A stretch of DNA of 64,000 nt from JACDAE01 sp963744875 (GTDB lineage Bacteria; Chloroflexota; Ktedonobacteria; Ktedonobacterales; Ktedonobacteraceae). The notes below the pieces were generated by a model. It saw only the letters and a program-made list of their open reading frames with translations, did not search any database and had not been told where the DNA came from. The stretch covers positions 347,932 to 411,931 of the forward strand of contig CAVUVQ010000036.1 in the NCBI GenBank assembly GCA_963744875.1, written 5' to 3'. The translations under genes were made by a program, and so were the position numbers. Below are positions 1-9,365 of the stretch, one piece after another. Each line of letters begins with the position of its first letter. The stretch's first letter is position 1.

Positions 1-360
1 TGGTACAGAAGGTAACTTGAGACGCTGAGAAGGGTTCTTTTCTATCAACTCCTCATCATAGCACCACGTGAAAAAACCTTTGATAACTTGAGCGTAGCCC
101 TTGACAGTTAAAGGCGAAAGCTGAGAAGGACCACGATCCTTACTAGAAACCCGATCAGGCTGTAAAGATTGGATATAGAGCATAAATGAGCGTAAATGAG
201 TTGTCGTAACTTGATCTAGCCGCTCTATGCCCTCCTCCTCACTTAACCATACGGCAAACTTACCAAGCTTCTGTTCATACCATCTAATAGTTGTCCCCTC
301 TTTACGCCCACGTGTACGGACATCAATAATATAGCCCTTAATTGCTTCTGACACTTTCAT
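1..360 (-). CDS. Tyrosine recombinase/integrase, N-terminal part (cut by window edge)
   Basis: The visible 120 residues start MKVSEAIKGYIIDVRTRGRK and form the SAM-like core-binding domain of XerC/XerD-type phage integrases. They include the usual 'TIRWYEQKLGKFAVWL' and 'LSPLTVKGYAQVIKGFF' helices and end at 'EKNPSQRLKLP', the hinge to the catalytic domain, which lies outside the window. An ATG at 360 is preceded by GGAGGTGTTCT, a strong ribosome binding site. It sits 11 bases downstream of the replication-protein stop on the same strand, so both are probably co-transcribed. The family cuts and rejoins DNA at attachment sites, and together with a replication protein this suggests an integrative plasmid-like element. 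No att site was visible. The domain assignment is firm; specificity is unknown. Confidence 0.85.
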   Translation of the reverse strand, partial: MKVSEAIKGYIIDVRTRGRKEGTTIRWYEQKLGKFAVWLSEEEGIERLDQVTTTHLRSFMLYIQSLQPDRVSSKDRGPSQLSPLTVKGYAQVIKGFFTWCYDEELIEKNPSQRLKLPSVP

Positions 361-371
361 AGAACACCTCC

Positions 372-2210
372 TTATAGGTACAAGTCATAGGGATCACTCT
401 CAGGACCATCAGTATCAGCAGCCGACTCTATTGAATAGAGCAAGCGTTTCTTTTGCACCAACTCAGGAAACGTCATCTTTCGGTTTTCCTCCATTTCCTG
501 TAAGTAATCCTCCGCCAAGTCATAGAGAAAATGAAAGGTATCCGAGAGATCAGGAGCAGCACCCGCCAAGCGTTCAACCGAAGCACGCCAGGCCTCCGCC
601 GTGATCATACAGCCGAGAATTTGCCCAACCATCCGCCGCATATTGGCCTGGTACTTGCGCTTACGAATATAGGCCGCAATATCAGAAGACTCTATTTCAG
701 GCCGAGGAGCGGGAAGAGGAGCCGGAGTAGAGCGACGAGAGCGCGAACGATGACGCTTGATTGAAGGTGTTGTGAAGGGACGCGCCAGAAGTTCGGCATC
801 AGCTTCTTGCAACAGTTCTTCTTTCTCGCGTTCCTCTCGCTCATACTCCGACTCCTCCAGAGGCAGAGGCACGAACCCAGACTGAATGACTTCCCAATCC
901 GGATGCACCGGCCAGCGAGAGCGGTTCGTATCATCTGTTGGGATGACATAGCGCAGCCAGCCATCTGGCAGACCATCCGCACCACCACCAGGACGACCGA
1001 CCGCATAGCACCAAAGACCAGCAAGCTTTGACTCTAAATCATAGGCATCATTGAGACCGTGAAAGTCATCCCCTTTCAGTTCGTTGAGACCTGGACGACG
1101 CCAGCGCACCTCAATACGCCAGACAGGAGAAGAACGTTCCCAGAGCGGCTTCCCTTGCTCATCTCGTGCCAACGACCAGAGCGGTTTCCCTTGCTCATCC
1201 AGAGCAGACGACCAGATATCACACATCCACTCTTTTTCTTGCTCTGAGTAGCGAATACGATGTGTTTTATCATAAATGAGTGCGGAGAGCGCACCTGCAC
1301 GCGCCCCAAAGGGCAAACCCGTTAAACGGTCCCATCGCAATTTCACCGCATCAGGACCATCAATCAGCACTTGAGCATCCAGAGGCCGTTCATCTGAGAG
1401 TTGGGCACGCGTGACAAAGTGTTCCTTCACATTCTGCAATGACCAGAAATCCAGACCTGCAACATCACACGCCAGGTCAATTGCTGAAGGCTGCATGATG
1501 ATATATTGTCCGAAGATCGACATCAGAAAGAGATGGACTTCAGGAATAATTTTCGCCAGATCCCGCACCGACCAGAGGTATTCCGAGGAGCACCGGACCT
1601 GTGCTAAGAGTTGCATCTTTGAGCCACGATTGACCGCCAGCGCAATTTTAGAACTCCGGAGTATCCACTGGAAACCCTTATCCCCCTTGCGCGTCATATT
1701 GAGCGGCACGCCTGCAAACGTAAAGCGCGTTGGAATATCTTCCTCACGCTCTTGTGCCTGTTCTTTCAAGGAAGTCAACTCTTCCTGCAAGTCAGGCGCT
1801 ACTCGACCTTTTGTTTGCTGGAACGCCGTATCCGCGGCATAAACATTGAGCACCAACGTATCGACAAAGGAGGCCAGGACTTTGACCGAAACTCTTCGCC
1901 AAACCGGAGACGGAAGAACGCACCAGCCGCCGAAGGTGCTGTTCCTCTTTTTCTGAACCATCAAAGGGATCGCCTGTCCTTGTCCAGCATGAAAAACCAT
2001 TGAAGAGAGCGTTTGAAAGACCTGTTCTTTCTCACGAGCACGCAAGGCACGCTTAAGGAGTGGTTGCGTAAACGACTCACCATCAAGTGGTTGATACGTC
2101 ACGAGCCAGGAACGACCGTCAAGGACTGAGACATCAACAGGACGGTTTTCAGCTTCAGGCCACGCCGCCAGGATACGACGCAGCAAGCGAGACTTGTATT
2201 CTTCATTCAT
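372..2210 (-). CDS. Plasmid-type replication initiation protein (Rep_trans-like)
   Basis: This is an intact 612-residue frame. The ATG at 2210 is chosen because GGAGGTTGTTCT lies directly upstream. A longer start at 2282 would add an apparent lipoprotein signal ending LFGGCS, but that is only the translated leader and ribosome binding site. Mid-protein motifs 'SAIDLACDVAG', 'ALSALIYDKTHRIRYSEQ' and 'VWRIEVRWRRPGLNEL' resemble rolling-circle replication initiators of the Rep_trans group, in which Asp residues and a Tyr nick the origin. The C-terminal third is charged, with an Arg/Ser/Pro-rich linker and a helical tail. A short tandem duplication 'DEQGKPLW' occurs twice. It lies between small ORFs and an integrase, as in integrative elements. 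A large Chloroflexota-type Rep is the best guess; catalytic residues were not proven. Confidence 0.55.
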   Translation of the reverse strand: MNEEYKSRLLRRILAAWPEAENRPVDVSVLDGRSWLVTYQPLDGESFTQPLLKRALRAREKEQVFQTLSSMVFHAGQGQAIPLMVQKKRNSTFGGWCVLPSPVWRRVSVKVLASFVDTLVLNVYAADTAFQQTKGRVAPDLQEELTSLKEQAQEREEDIPTRFTFAGVPLNMTRKGDKGFQWILRSSKIALAVNRGSKMQLLAQVRCSSEYLWSVRDLAKIIPEVHLFLMSIFGQYIIMQPSAIDLACDVAGLDFWSLQNVKEHFVTRAQLSDERPLDAQVLIDGPDAVKLRWDRLTGLPFGARAGALSALIYDKTHRIRYSEQEKEWMCDIWSSALDEQGKPLWSLARDEQGKPLWERSSPVWRIEVRWRRPGLNELKGDDFHGLNDAYDLESKLAGLWCYAVGRPGGGADGLPDGWLRYVIPTDDTNRSRWPVHPDWEVIQSGFVPLPLEESEYEREEREKEELLQEADAELLARPFTTPSIKRHRSRSRRSTPAPLPAPRPEIESSDIAAYIRKRKYQANMRRMVGQILGCMITAEAWRASVERLAGAAPDLSDTFHFLYDLAEDYLQEMEENRKMTFPELVQKKRLLYSIESAADTDGPESDPYDLYL

Positions 2211-2269
2211 AGAACAACCTCCAAAGAGAAAAAGAGAAAAGAACAAAAATGTAAAAAGAGCGGTGCGGT

Positions 2270-2521
2270 TCACTTGCGGCACCGCTCAGATAATGGAGTG
2301 ACCACCGTTGCAAGTGCAGACGGTGAGACCGACCAGAGCTGATTTTGCAACTCCACAATTTCCAGCACTAACACACGCTCATCCTCCGGCAACGACCACG
2401 CCAGTTCCGCCAGGAGGGTGGTAATCAACCCATCCGACCAGGCGCGTTTGAGTGCCACGCCCTCATGTTTTGCAACAATCGCCTGCATACGCACCGATAG
2501 CGCCGCAGCATTGAAACTCAC
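2270..2521 (-). CDS. Small hypothetical protein of the mobile element
   Basis: An 83-residue frame starting with GTG (AGT TTC AAT) and ending 59 bases before the replication-protein ATG. A GAGGAGG motif lies about 15 bases upstream, inside the end of the preceding 36-residue ORF. The protein is soluble-looking and helical, with 'WSDGLITTLLAELAWSLPED' and a Leu/Val-rich second half. No family was recognised. Its tight packing between the other minus-strand ORFs of the element suggests an accessory replication, copy-control or regulatory role, but that is inference from position only. Confidence 0.5.
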   Translation of the reverse strand: MSFNAAALSVRMQAIVAKHEGVALKRAWSDGLITTLLAELAWSLPEDERVLVLEIVELQNQLWSVSPSALATVVTPLSERCRK

Positions 2522-2535
2522 ATCATTACATCACA

Positions 2536-2646
2536 TTACCTCCTCTCGAAGATCAACCCAAACCCAATACGCACGATAGCCCAGGGAACCATCCAGAGCG
2601 CGCGCCAAGGCAATTCCAACATTCCGAGCTTGTAGTCCCGCATCAT
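2536..2646 (-). CDS. 36-residue membrane-type peptide
   Basis: The frame begins MMRDYKLGM and ends LIFERR. It contains one strongly hydrophobic, Trp-rich stretch (ALWMVPWAIVRIGFGLI) that could cross a membrane once. Its first ATG overlaps the stop of the upstream ORF in an ATGA arrangement, and its last codons form the ribosome binding site of the next ORF. Both features argue for translational coupling rather than chance. No family was recognised. Confidence 0.4.
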   Translation of the reverse strand: MMRDYKLGMLELPWRALWMVPWAIVRIGFGLIFERR

Positions 2647-2818
2647 GCCCTCAATCGCTGAAAGGCATTCGGCACATGCTGATCGCCCATATACTTCGGA
2701 AGGAGATCGCGACCAACATTCAGCCAGAGCGCTACATCAACCCAGGAACAGCCAGGGTGGACGCTGGCAGGAAAGACTGGAACCGGACGAGCAGAACCCT
2801 ATATTCCTCATCCTGCAC
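2643..2818 (-). pseudogene. Short ORF downstream of the primase, one frameshift
   Basis: Read from a GTG at 2818 the frame gives MQDEEYRVLLVRFQSFLPAS. After a one-base shift near 2755 it continues as VHPGCSWVDVALWLNVGRDL and ends QHVPNAFQRLRA at 2643. The two halves join into a sensible protein of about 59 residues whose stop overlaps the start of the next small peptide. It begins about 10 bases after the primase stop, consistent with an operon. Function is unknown. Confidence 0.35.
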
Positions 2819-2827
2819 ACAGGGATG

Positions 2828-3836
2828 TCATGAACGGAGCGGATAACAGAGCTCAGACATCAAGACACCTTCTTTCTCGAACCGTTCACCGCTAAGAATG
2901 CGATGCCAGAGTTCTTTTTTTGAGAGATTGTGATACAGGGACAAAATTCAAAGAGCAACCGCCACGCTGCCAGACATAGCAGTACCAGCAATTCGAACTG
3001 CCAGCGCGAAGCGGTCTCACTGAAATGAGGGATGTGTGTCTTTGCCATCGGAGTGATGTTCTCCAAAGGGACAGCAGCCCATTCCCTGATGATCTCACTC
3101 AACATAGCACCCAATGACCGAGAGTGCGTTGCATGAAGCACACCAGTCAGCAATCGTCGTTGAGGAAAGGGGCTCTCTTGCCACGCGATTTTGTTTAACA
3201 TGCGTGTGGTTCTGGTCGGTGACCTGGTCGGGTTCCTTGGGACATAGTTCATCGGGAACAATGACCCGCCGTATAGAGGAGAGCCAGGTAAGCGACTCGG
3301 CTACCGTTGACGCAACTGGGACTAGCTCGCCGCCGACCTGCTGAACAAAGGGATAGCGCCGACCAGAAAGGCGATGCACCCCAAAGGGTAGCCGGATAAG
3401 GACCTGGTTGCGCATCACTAGCCCAATCCCGTTTCGGGTAGAAGCTCGAGCATCAGACGGACAGTAGGGCCGCAGCCAACGCCGCAGAGCAGCCGCCGGA
3501 CCAGGCGCGCAAGGAACACATGCAAATGCCCACCACGCCGCGAAAGCTCCAGATAGGACGAGATCCCATCGCAGCGAGAGCACACTGGATCGAGAGCAGC
3601 TGGAGGAGACCATCAACGCTATCAGCATCAAAGACCGCAAAGTGACACATGCCCTGCTCATCCGTGAGATACGTTCCAATCGTCTGCACACCCGAGAGAT
3701 GCAGGCGCAACGCCTCATAGGTGAGCGGTTGACCGACACGCAGATACCGACCATCGGCCTGCTGCAGCGCATAATCTGAGCGACGACCCACACAGGCATA
3801 CGCCAGGTGCCACAAGTGCTGTTTCGTGATGCTCAT
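2828..3836 (-). pseudogene. Archaeo-eukaryotic primase with C-terminal CHC2-like zinc domain, frame-disrupted
   Basis: The ATG at 3836 has an AAGGAGGCGAA ribosome binding site. Fragments in successive frames reassemble one primase. 'GTYLTDEQGMCHFAVFDADS' carries the DxD metal-binding motif. 'YLELSRRGGHLHVFLA' carries the catalytic His motif. 'EFYPKR' and 'LIRLPFGVHRLSGRRYPFV' follow, as in primases of TOTE-type conflict systems and related plasmid elements. After 'WLSSIRRVIVPDE' a second module reads 'MGCCPFGEHHSDGKDTHPSF' and 'NCWYCYVWQRGG', a CHC2-like zinc-binding fold. The end is near 'ELWHRILSGERFEKEG'. At least five frame changes occur, so it is either decayed or poorly sequenced. It probably primes replication of the element together with the Rep protein. 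Confidence 0.7.
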
Positions 3837-3839
3837 TTC

Positions 3840-4060
3840 GCCTCCTTTCCTCAAAAGAAATTCCATCAGTTCAGTGTTATATACTTCAAATCTTCTGTCA
3901 GAATTTCCCGCTTTCTATCAATAAGCATAAACGCAAATATAGCGTGGTTCTTCTTTGCCCCAACCATCAGATGACTCATATTGATATTTATATAGACCTT
4001 GGGCAAACAACCAAGTAATGCCGCTCTCAGTGATCTATTTATCTATTATTATACTACAAT
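3840..4060. other. Left junction zone between bacterial element and plant-like DNA
   Basis: The minus-strand primase starts at 3836 and nothing bacterial is recognisable beyond about 4,050. The sequence turns AT-rich and acquires plant-like words such as TTTAGGGTTTGATTG. The exact break cannot be placed because both sides are non-coding here. Confidence 0.5.
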
Positions 4061-4700
4061 AAACATGATATTTAGGGTTTGATTGAATTTAGTGTTGTCA
4101 CCACCCTACTATCCTGAACACTAAATTTCAATTCTTTGATAATTAGTGTTAGATATAAATGTCCCTCAACCTTCCCTACTACCATGTCCCTTCTCCTTTT
4201 ATTTATTTCTCGGGGGGTGCACTCCCTTGTATATTTTGCATACACCTGCGATAATGACCTATTAAAATGGGGGCTATTTACCTATGAGAAAGGATTATAA
4301 GGGATGCTAATTTTTGAAATAATGGTAAATTGTTGTGATTATTTGCACCCTATTGGTAATTATAAATTCTTGGATGGTTGATTTTATGGTACCCTATATT
4401 ACTTATATGTAATTTTTTCCCCTAATTGCCCCCATTCCTTAAAGTGTATGATACAGTAGAAGTCTCGTTAGAAGCACGTGTACAGAGTAAGAGAAACAAG
4501 CAAACCCTGCACCAACGCGCACTCCACCGAAAGTCTAAGGCGCACACGAGAATACCCTAAAACCCTAAGGCGCACACAAGATCACAACAAACCCGAAGGC
4601 ACCGCTGTTGCAAACTGAAACCTTGATGTTTCCTGCGTGAAACTGAAAACTGTTGCTTGCAATGAAAAACTCAAACCCTAGTGCTCGAGCTGAAAATTGC

Positions 4701-4804
4701 ACAGAACGTGTACACATTTTCATCCACCAATTTTGGACAGAACTCAAACACATTTTCATCCATTGATTTTGGACAGAACGTTAACACATTTTCATCCATG
4801 TTGG
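4701..4804. repeat. 36-base tandem repeat, 2.9 copies
   Basis: Units begin at 4701, 4737 and 4773 with ACAGAAC and share the core ACACATTTTCATCCA. The first two are exactly 36 bases; the third is truncated at 32. Copies differ at a few positions only. Confidence 0.85.
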
Positions 4805-5977
4805 ATAATCTAGAACCACTCAAATACAAAGTATTTAATTTTTGAAACTATCGTTTTTTCTCCATGCTATTTTATATGTACCACTTAGGTAATTTAATCA
4901 TGTTTTGTCAAATGCTATATTACATATAATCATGTTTCACAGTCCCAGAGCACCCTATACTACATCTAATAATTTTACAAATTTTACGCCAAATTTTTAT
5001 ACAAGACCCTATATTTTATCGCACGTAGTTCCTACGTTTTTCGCCAGTGACCCCCCCGAGATTTATTTACATATCCACCCTAACACTAAAGTTGTGCACG
5101 TAACTTTCACATATTTCCATAGATGATATTTAGTGTCTGAGATTTAATGTTACTTACATTCATTAATATATGGTTTAGGGATAATTAGTGAAGCGTTCGT
5201 ATTTAGTGCAATTAACACTAAATATCAAATTTTGTGTAGTGGTTTAGGTCTACCCGAAATACCAATTACCCTATGAAAGTAATTAACAATAAATGTAATC
5301 TCAAACATTAAATATGAGATGTGTTAATATTTAGAAATTAAATGTTTGAATTTCAACAATTATTCGAGGATGTTACTCTACTTGCACTCAAACATTATCA
5401 TATACTTCAAACAACATGTCCACAATATATGTGGCAACACTATGAAACTTCATGTTATTATGGGAAATGTCATGATTGGGAAACTTCATAATTATATCTC
5501 TAAAAGAATATTGGAGGTGTGTAAGGTGTGCACACAACGTGGGTTTATTCGCAAGCATGCGATTGTGCCAAAGACTAACATGTGTGGAAGTCATTAATGG
5601 GACCCTAAACCACAAACTTGATTCTTTCAATGATGTTTAAGCATATCACGCGGCAATGTGTGTCCTCATCACAACCACAACATTAAATGTACCTTGAATT
5701 GATATACAATGTTTAATTGTTCCAAATAGCAAATTGACATGCATTGGTCAATATTGCATCTACTATAACAATGGACATATACTCTTCGGCCATGGTAGAC
5801 AAGGTCGTAACCTAATACCATATGACATGGTTGTGACCCATACATTAATAAGTTGTTCCTTCATACTAGAGTTCACTTGCAAGTGAGCACACAATAATAT
5901 GTTATGTTTTTGAACACGAATGTTATGATAACTAACATAGACAAACTAACAAGGCTCATTTCTTTTTTGACCTCCCA

Positions 5978-6094
5978 CCCAAAACCCAAAACCCAAAACC
6001 CAAAACTCTAAACCCTAATTAGTTGTGCACTAATCCACCCATATCAAAACAACACATCTGAGACTTTGTGAAACCCTAAACCCTAAACCCTAAA
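5978..6094. repeat. Interstitial telomere-type CCCTAAA and ACCCAAA repeats
   Basis: Four ACCCAAA-like units (5978-6010) are followed by CTAAACCCTAA. At 6071-6094 three perfect CCCTAAA units run in a row. This heptamer is the Arabidopsis-type plant telomere repeat. The run is short and internal, so it is an interstitial relic or promoter 'telo-box' cluster and not a chromosome end. Confidence 0.75.
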
Positions 6095-7329
6095 TGTAGA
6101 TAATAATTAATACTAGAGATAATTGTTAGGGGATCCATGGTACGGTACAATCTGGTCCTCTACCAACAACCATCATACTAGACCGTATAATTGCACACAT
6201 TATTGCACACATATCCCAATTGGTAACTATCCAAATCAAAACCATTCAAATTAAAATGTTAATGTTGTCCATTGCCTTACTAGGTTGTGTAGCTTTTTGA
6301 GTGTCTTGAACAAAGTAATTGGTACCAAAGGGAAACGGTTATGGTTTTTGGGATTAAGGGTTGCCATGTAGTCAAATTTGCACGGGATAGGGGTTAGAGT
6401 TGTTATCAAGATCACAACATTTGCTAATTTGAGACTTTCTCTTGTCTCAAATTAATATATGGACCACAACAACATGGTAGGATGTTTGGGTCGTCCTACC
6501 TAAACCATCTTGATATGAGTTCTTAATTGGGTCCTTGATACACCCGCTTCTCCGTATTTGCATCTTACAACATTATCCAATACATGTGTGATTTTATCCA
6601 TGTCGTTCTATTTGTAATTGTCTCAAAATGTCAAAAAAATGCCAAATTATCGAATATAGTGATCAAGGGTGAAATTACTTGGTGAGCAACATTAATTACC
6701 ACTCAAATATATACAATATCTCATATGATTGACAAATATTAGGAGGTAGTGTCTATGTGTCACAAATTTCATTGACGTTCAACTTGACATCCAAAGTATC
6801 ACGTGACATTCTTAAAACAAGTATGAATGGATATTGACATCTACATGTATTTCCAACATGTGTGCTTCAATTTTGGCTAACACGATAGTTTAGGGAAATT
6901 TGTTCTATCAACGTTCATCGTTCTATCAACTTGGATATTAGCAAGCAATGACCACTTTACCAATAATATCTTCTAGAACTTACCACATTGGCAAACAATG
7001 GCCACCTTGATTTTCTCAAAATTAACACTTATAGAGGTGTAATTAACAAAGAAGGGAGTAACACATGTGATAACACTTAACACATAACACTCACTAGTCT
7101 TACAAATTGTGTTTTTGTAGGGGAGTAAAATTTTCTTAACATATATGAAATTATAACGCTTATAGGGGTAACACTTATAGAGGTCCGACTGTAATTGATG
7201 TGCAGTGTCAAGTACTAAAGTGGCCCTTTCATATGTGTCATTTTAATTTCTAGTGTGTCAATTGCCATGTATTTTTTCCTTTTACGCAGTGCGAGTCAAT
7301 TGATATGCATTTTAATTTTATTGAAATTG

Positions 7330-7535
7330 CGGGCTGCCGGCACCTGGCTTGGGTCGGGCTTAAGACTGGGCTCGGGCTCGGGTTCGGGTTCGGTTTGGTT
7401 TAGGGGATCAGGCTAGGGCTCAAGGTCGAGTTCAAGACCGGGTTCGGAGTCGGCCTCGGGCACGGGTTAGGGTTGGGGTTTAGGACCGGGCTCTGGTTCG
7501 GCATGTGGACCGGGCTCTGGTTCGGGCCCGGGCTC
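7330..7535. repeat. Degenerate GGGTTCGGG/GGGCTCGGG low-complexity repeat
   Basis: The stretch is an irregular run of 6-base units such as GGGTTC, GGGCTC and GGCTCG. It is GC-rich compared with its surroundings and translates to Pro/Glu/Gly low-complexity on either strand. No coding signal is apparent. Confidence 0.7.
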
Positions 7536-7559
7536 GGGTGAATGACCCCCAAAGGGACG

Positions 7560-7760
7560 GTTCATTCCCTTTCTCTTTCTTCTTCCCTTCTCTTCTCTTC
7601 TCCTCTTCTTCTCCGCTCCGCGCCGCTCCAGCGCCGCCCACGTGAAGCCACGTGAAGCGGGGTTGTGGGAAGCGCCGCGTCTCCTCATTGCCTGCTTTCG
7701 CGTTCGCATTCGCGCCTCTTCCGCGATGCGACGCTTTCTTTAGAGTCCTCATATGCTTCT
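7560..7760 (+). promoter_or_regulatory. Plant-like promoter/5' leader: CT-rich tract and paired G-boxes
   Basis: A 60-base pyrimidine tract (TTCCCTTTCTCTTTCTTC and onward) resembles the Y-patch of plant core promoters. It is followed by two CACGTG G-boxes near 7,639 and 7,650, the core bound by bHLH and bZIP factors. Downstream at about 7,795 the text TTAGGGTTAGG is typical of plant leaders. The next large reading frame on the plus strand begins at 9,366 behind a splice-acceptor-like TTCTTTGCAG, so this may be the start of that transcription unit. No TATA box was fixed; this is inference from composition. Confidence 0.4.
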
Positions 7761-8380
7761 CATACTGTCATTCTTCTTGTCGTTAGTCATTTCGAAGTTA
7801 GGGTTAGGTGAAGCTTCATTTCGGGTTACGATATTTGTGAATAGACTCTTCTTGTTGTGAATAGGATGCATTAAGAGAAATCATAGCGTTCTTGTTGTCT
7901 TACAGTGAGTGCTTTGATGCGATTGCATAGCCAAAACAATTTCAAGTCTGTGCACGTAGCAATCAGGAGTGATAGTTCGGGTAGATTGTTTTTGCAGTTC
8001 CTTATCATTGTTGTAAGATTCGGTCGAGTGTGTGACGGTCTTACACTGAGTGTTTTAGGGATTTGGCTTTGTGAGGCATTTGTAAATACAATTGTCCCTA
8101 GGTGGTAGAGATTTAGTGTTTTGTGTTTACGGGTTGTGAAACAAAAGTAGCAGGTTGCAAGCAGATTCTTCAGTAGCAGGTTTTACACTTCAACTTTCAA
8201 GCTCAACTTGCAAGAAGGCGGTTTCAAGCTTCAAGTTTCGAGCATAGCTTGAATCTAAGGTAATGTGTTAAAATGTACAACACATTCTTCAACTCTCATA
8301 AACTTTTGTAGCATATACAATGCATAAGCACTGTATATGCTGCAAAACTTTAATATTTGCAAACATACGCAGTTGATTAA

Positions 8381-9343
8381 GTTTCGGTAGACGACCGAAA
8401 CTGATGCAGAGTTTGGGTCGCTCGACCCAAACTCGCGGCCAAATTTTGGGTATTGGTCCCCTAAACCAACTGCAGGGTTTGGGTCGAGCGACCCAAACCG
8501 TGCAGGACCTAACTCTGGCAGCTAGTTTGGGTCGCTCGACCCAAACTAGTTGGAAGAACTAGGTCCTGCACGGGTTGCAGGGTCGCTGGACCCAACCTAT
8601 GCAGGACCTAATGGTTGCAGCAGAGTTTGGGTCGAACGACCCAAACCATGCAGGACTTAATTCGTCCACCTAGTTTGGGTCGAGCGACCCAAACTATCTG
8701 CAAGAGATAGTTCCTGCACGGTTTGGGTCGCTCGACCCAAACTATCTGCAACCATTGGGCAATGGTAACTAACAACAGCTGCACAGTTTGGGTCGCTCGA
8801 CCCAAACTAGTTGCAAACTCAGGGATTTGGTTCCTGAGCACAACTCACAGTTTGGGTCGCTCGACCCAAACTAGGTGCAAGCATTGGGACTTTGTTCCTG
8901 AGACAGCTCACAGTTTGGGTCGCTCGACCCAAACTAGGTGCAAGAAAGGAGGACTTTGTTCCTGGTTACAGCTGCACGCTCGACCCAAGCTAGTTGCAAG
9001 CTCAAGGATATGGCTCCTAGGCACAACTGCATAGTTTGGGTCGCTCGACCCAAACTAGCTGCAGGCATTAGGACTTTGTTCCTGAGCACGACTGCACAGT
9101 TTGGGTCGCTCGACCCAAACTAGCTGCACGAATTGGGTCTTAGACCTTAAACACAACTACACAGTTTGGGTCGAGCGACCCAAACTACTAACAGAGATTT
9201 ATCATTGGTGACAACAAAGTCACTAAACTAGTGTAATCATAAACCATTCAATTCTTACAAGATTTCCAGTACCCTAAACCATGAATAGAAATAACCTATT
9301 ATATACTTCAATTTGGACACAGTTTGGGTCGTCCGACCGAAAC
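8381..9343. repeat. Array of 22-base palindromes, about 16 copies in two period registers
   Basis: The core has 10-base arms GTTTGGGTCG and CGACCCAAAC around a 2-base centre (CT, AG or AA). Copies start at 8411, 8477, 8525, 8573 (degenerate), 8625, 8673, 8721, 8786, 8850, 8913, 8976 (half copy), 9034, 9099 and 9164. Diverged copies lie at 8381 and 9322. From 8477 to 8721 the spacing is 48 bases (once 52). From 8721 to 9164 it is 63-65 bases (once 58). Spacers are related to each other (GCAGGACCTA or its complement; later GGACTTTGTTCCTGAGCAC), so this is a minisatellite with conserved palindromes. Either strand or its RNA can form a hairpin at every unit. Confidence 0.95.
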
Positions 9344-9365
9344 TAACCAACGTTCTTCTTTGCAG

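Larger units (their letters stand above)
4060..7560. other. AT-rich plant-like non-coding DNA
   Basis: About 3.5 kb without a convincing gene on either strand. Open frames are short and have no recognisable motif. The stretch carries scattered CCCTAAA-type words, a 36-base tandem repeat, a duplicated phrase CTAAGGCGCACAC at 4,537 and 4,566, and degenerate microsatellite-like pieces. Composition and repeat types fit intergenic plant nuclear DNA, not either neighbouring bacterium. Confidence 0.6.

Noticed and set aside
2192..2282. Lipoprotein signal peptide on the Rep-like protein
   Set aside because: The apparent signal is the untranslated leader and ribosome binding site of the ATG at 2210.
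6071..6094. A plant telomere end
   Set aside because: Only three CCCTAAA units, internal, with non-telomeric DNA on both sides.
7467..7752. Basic minus-strand ORFs rich in Arg, Lys, Pro and Glu
   Set aside because: They are translations of the CT-rich tract and the GGGTTC repeat; the plus strand looks like a promoter and leader.
8381..9343. CRISPR array (22-base repeats with 26 or 42-base spacers)
   Set aside because: Spacers are related to each other, repeats alternate in orientation, the context is plant-like, and no cas gene is present. A palindromic minisatellite fits better.
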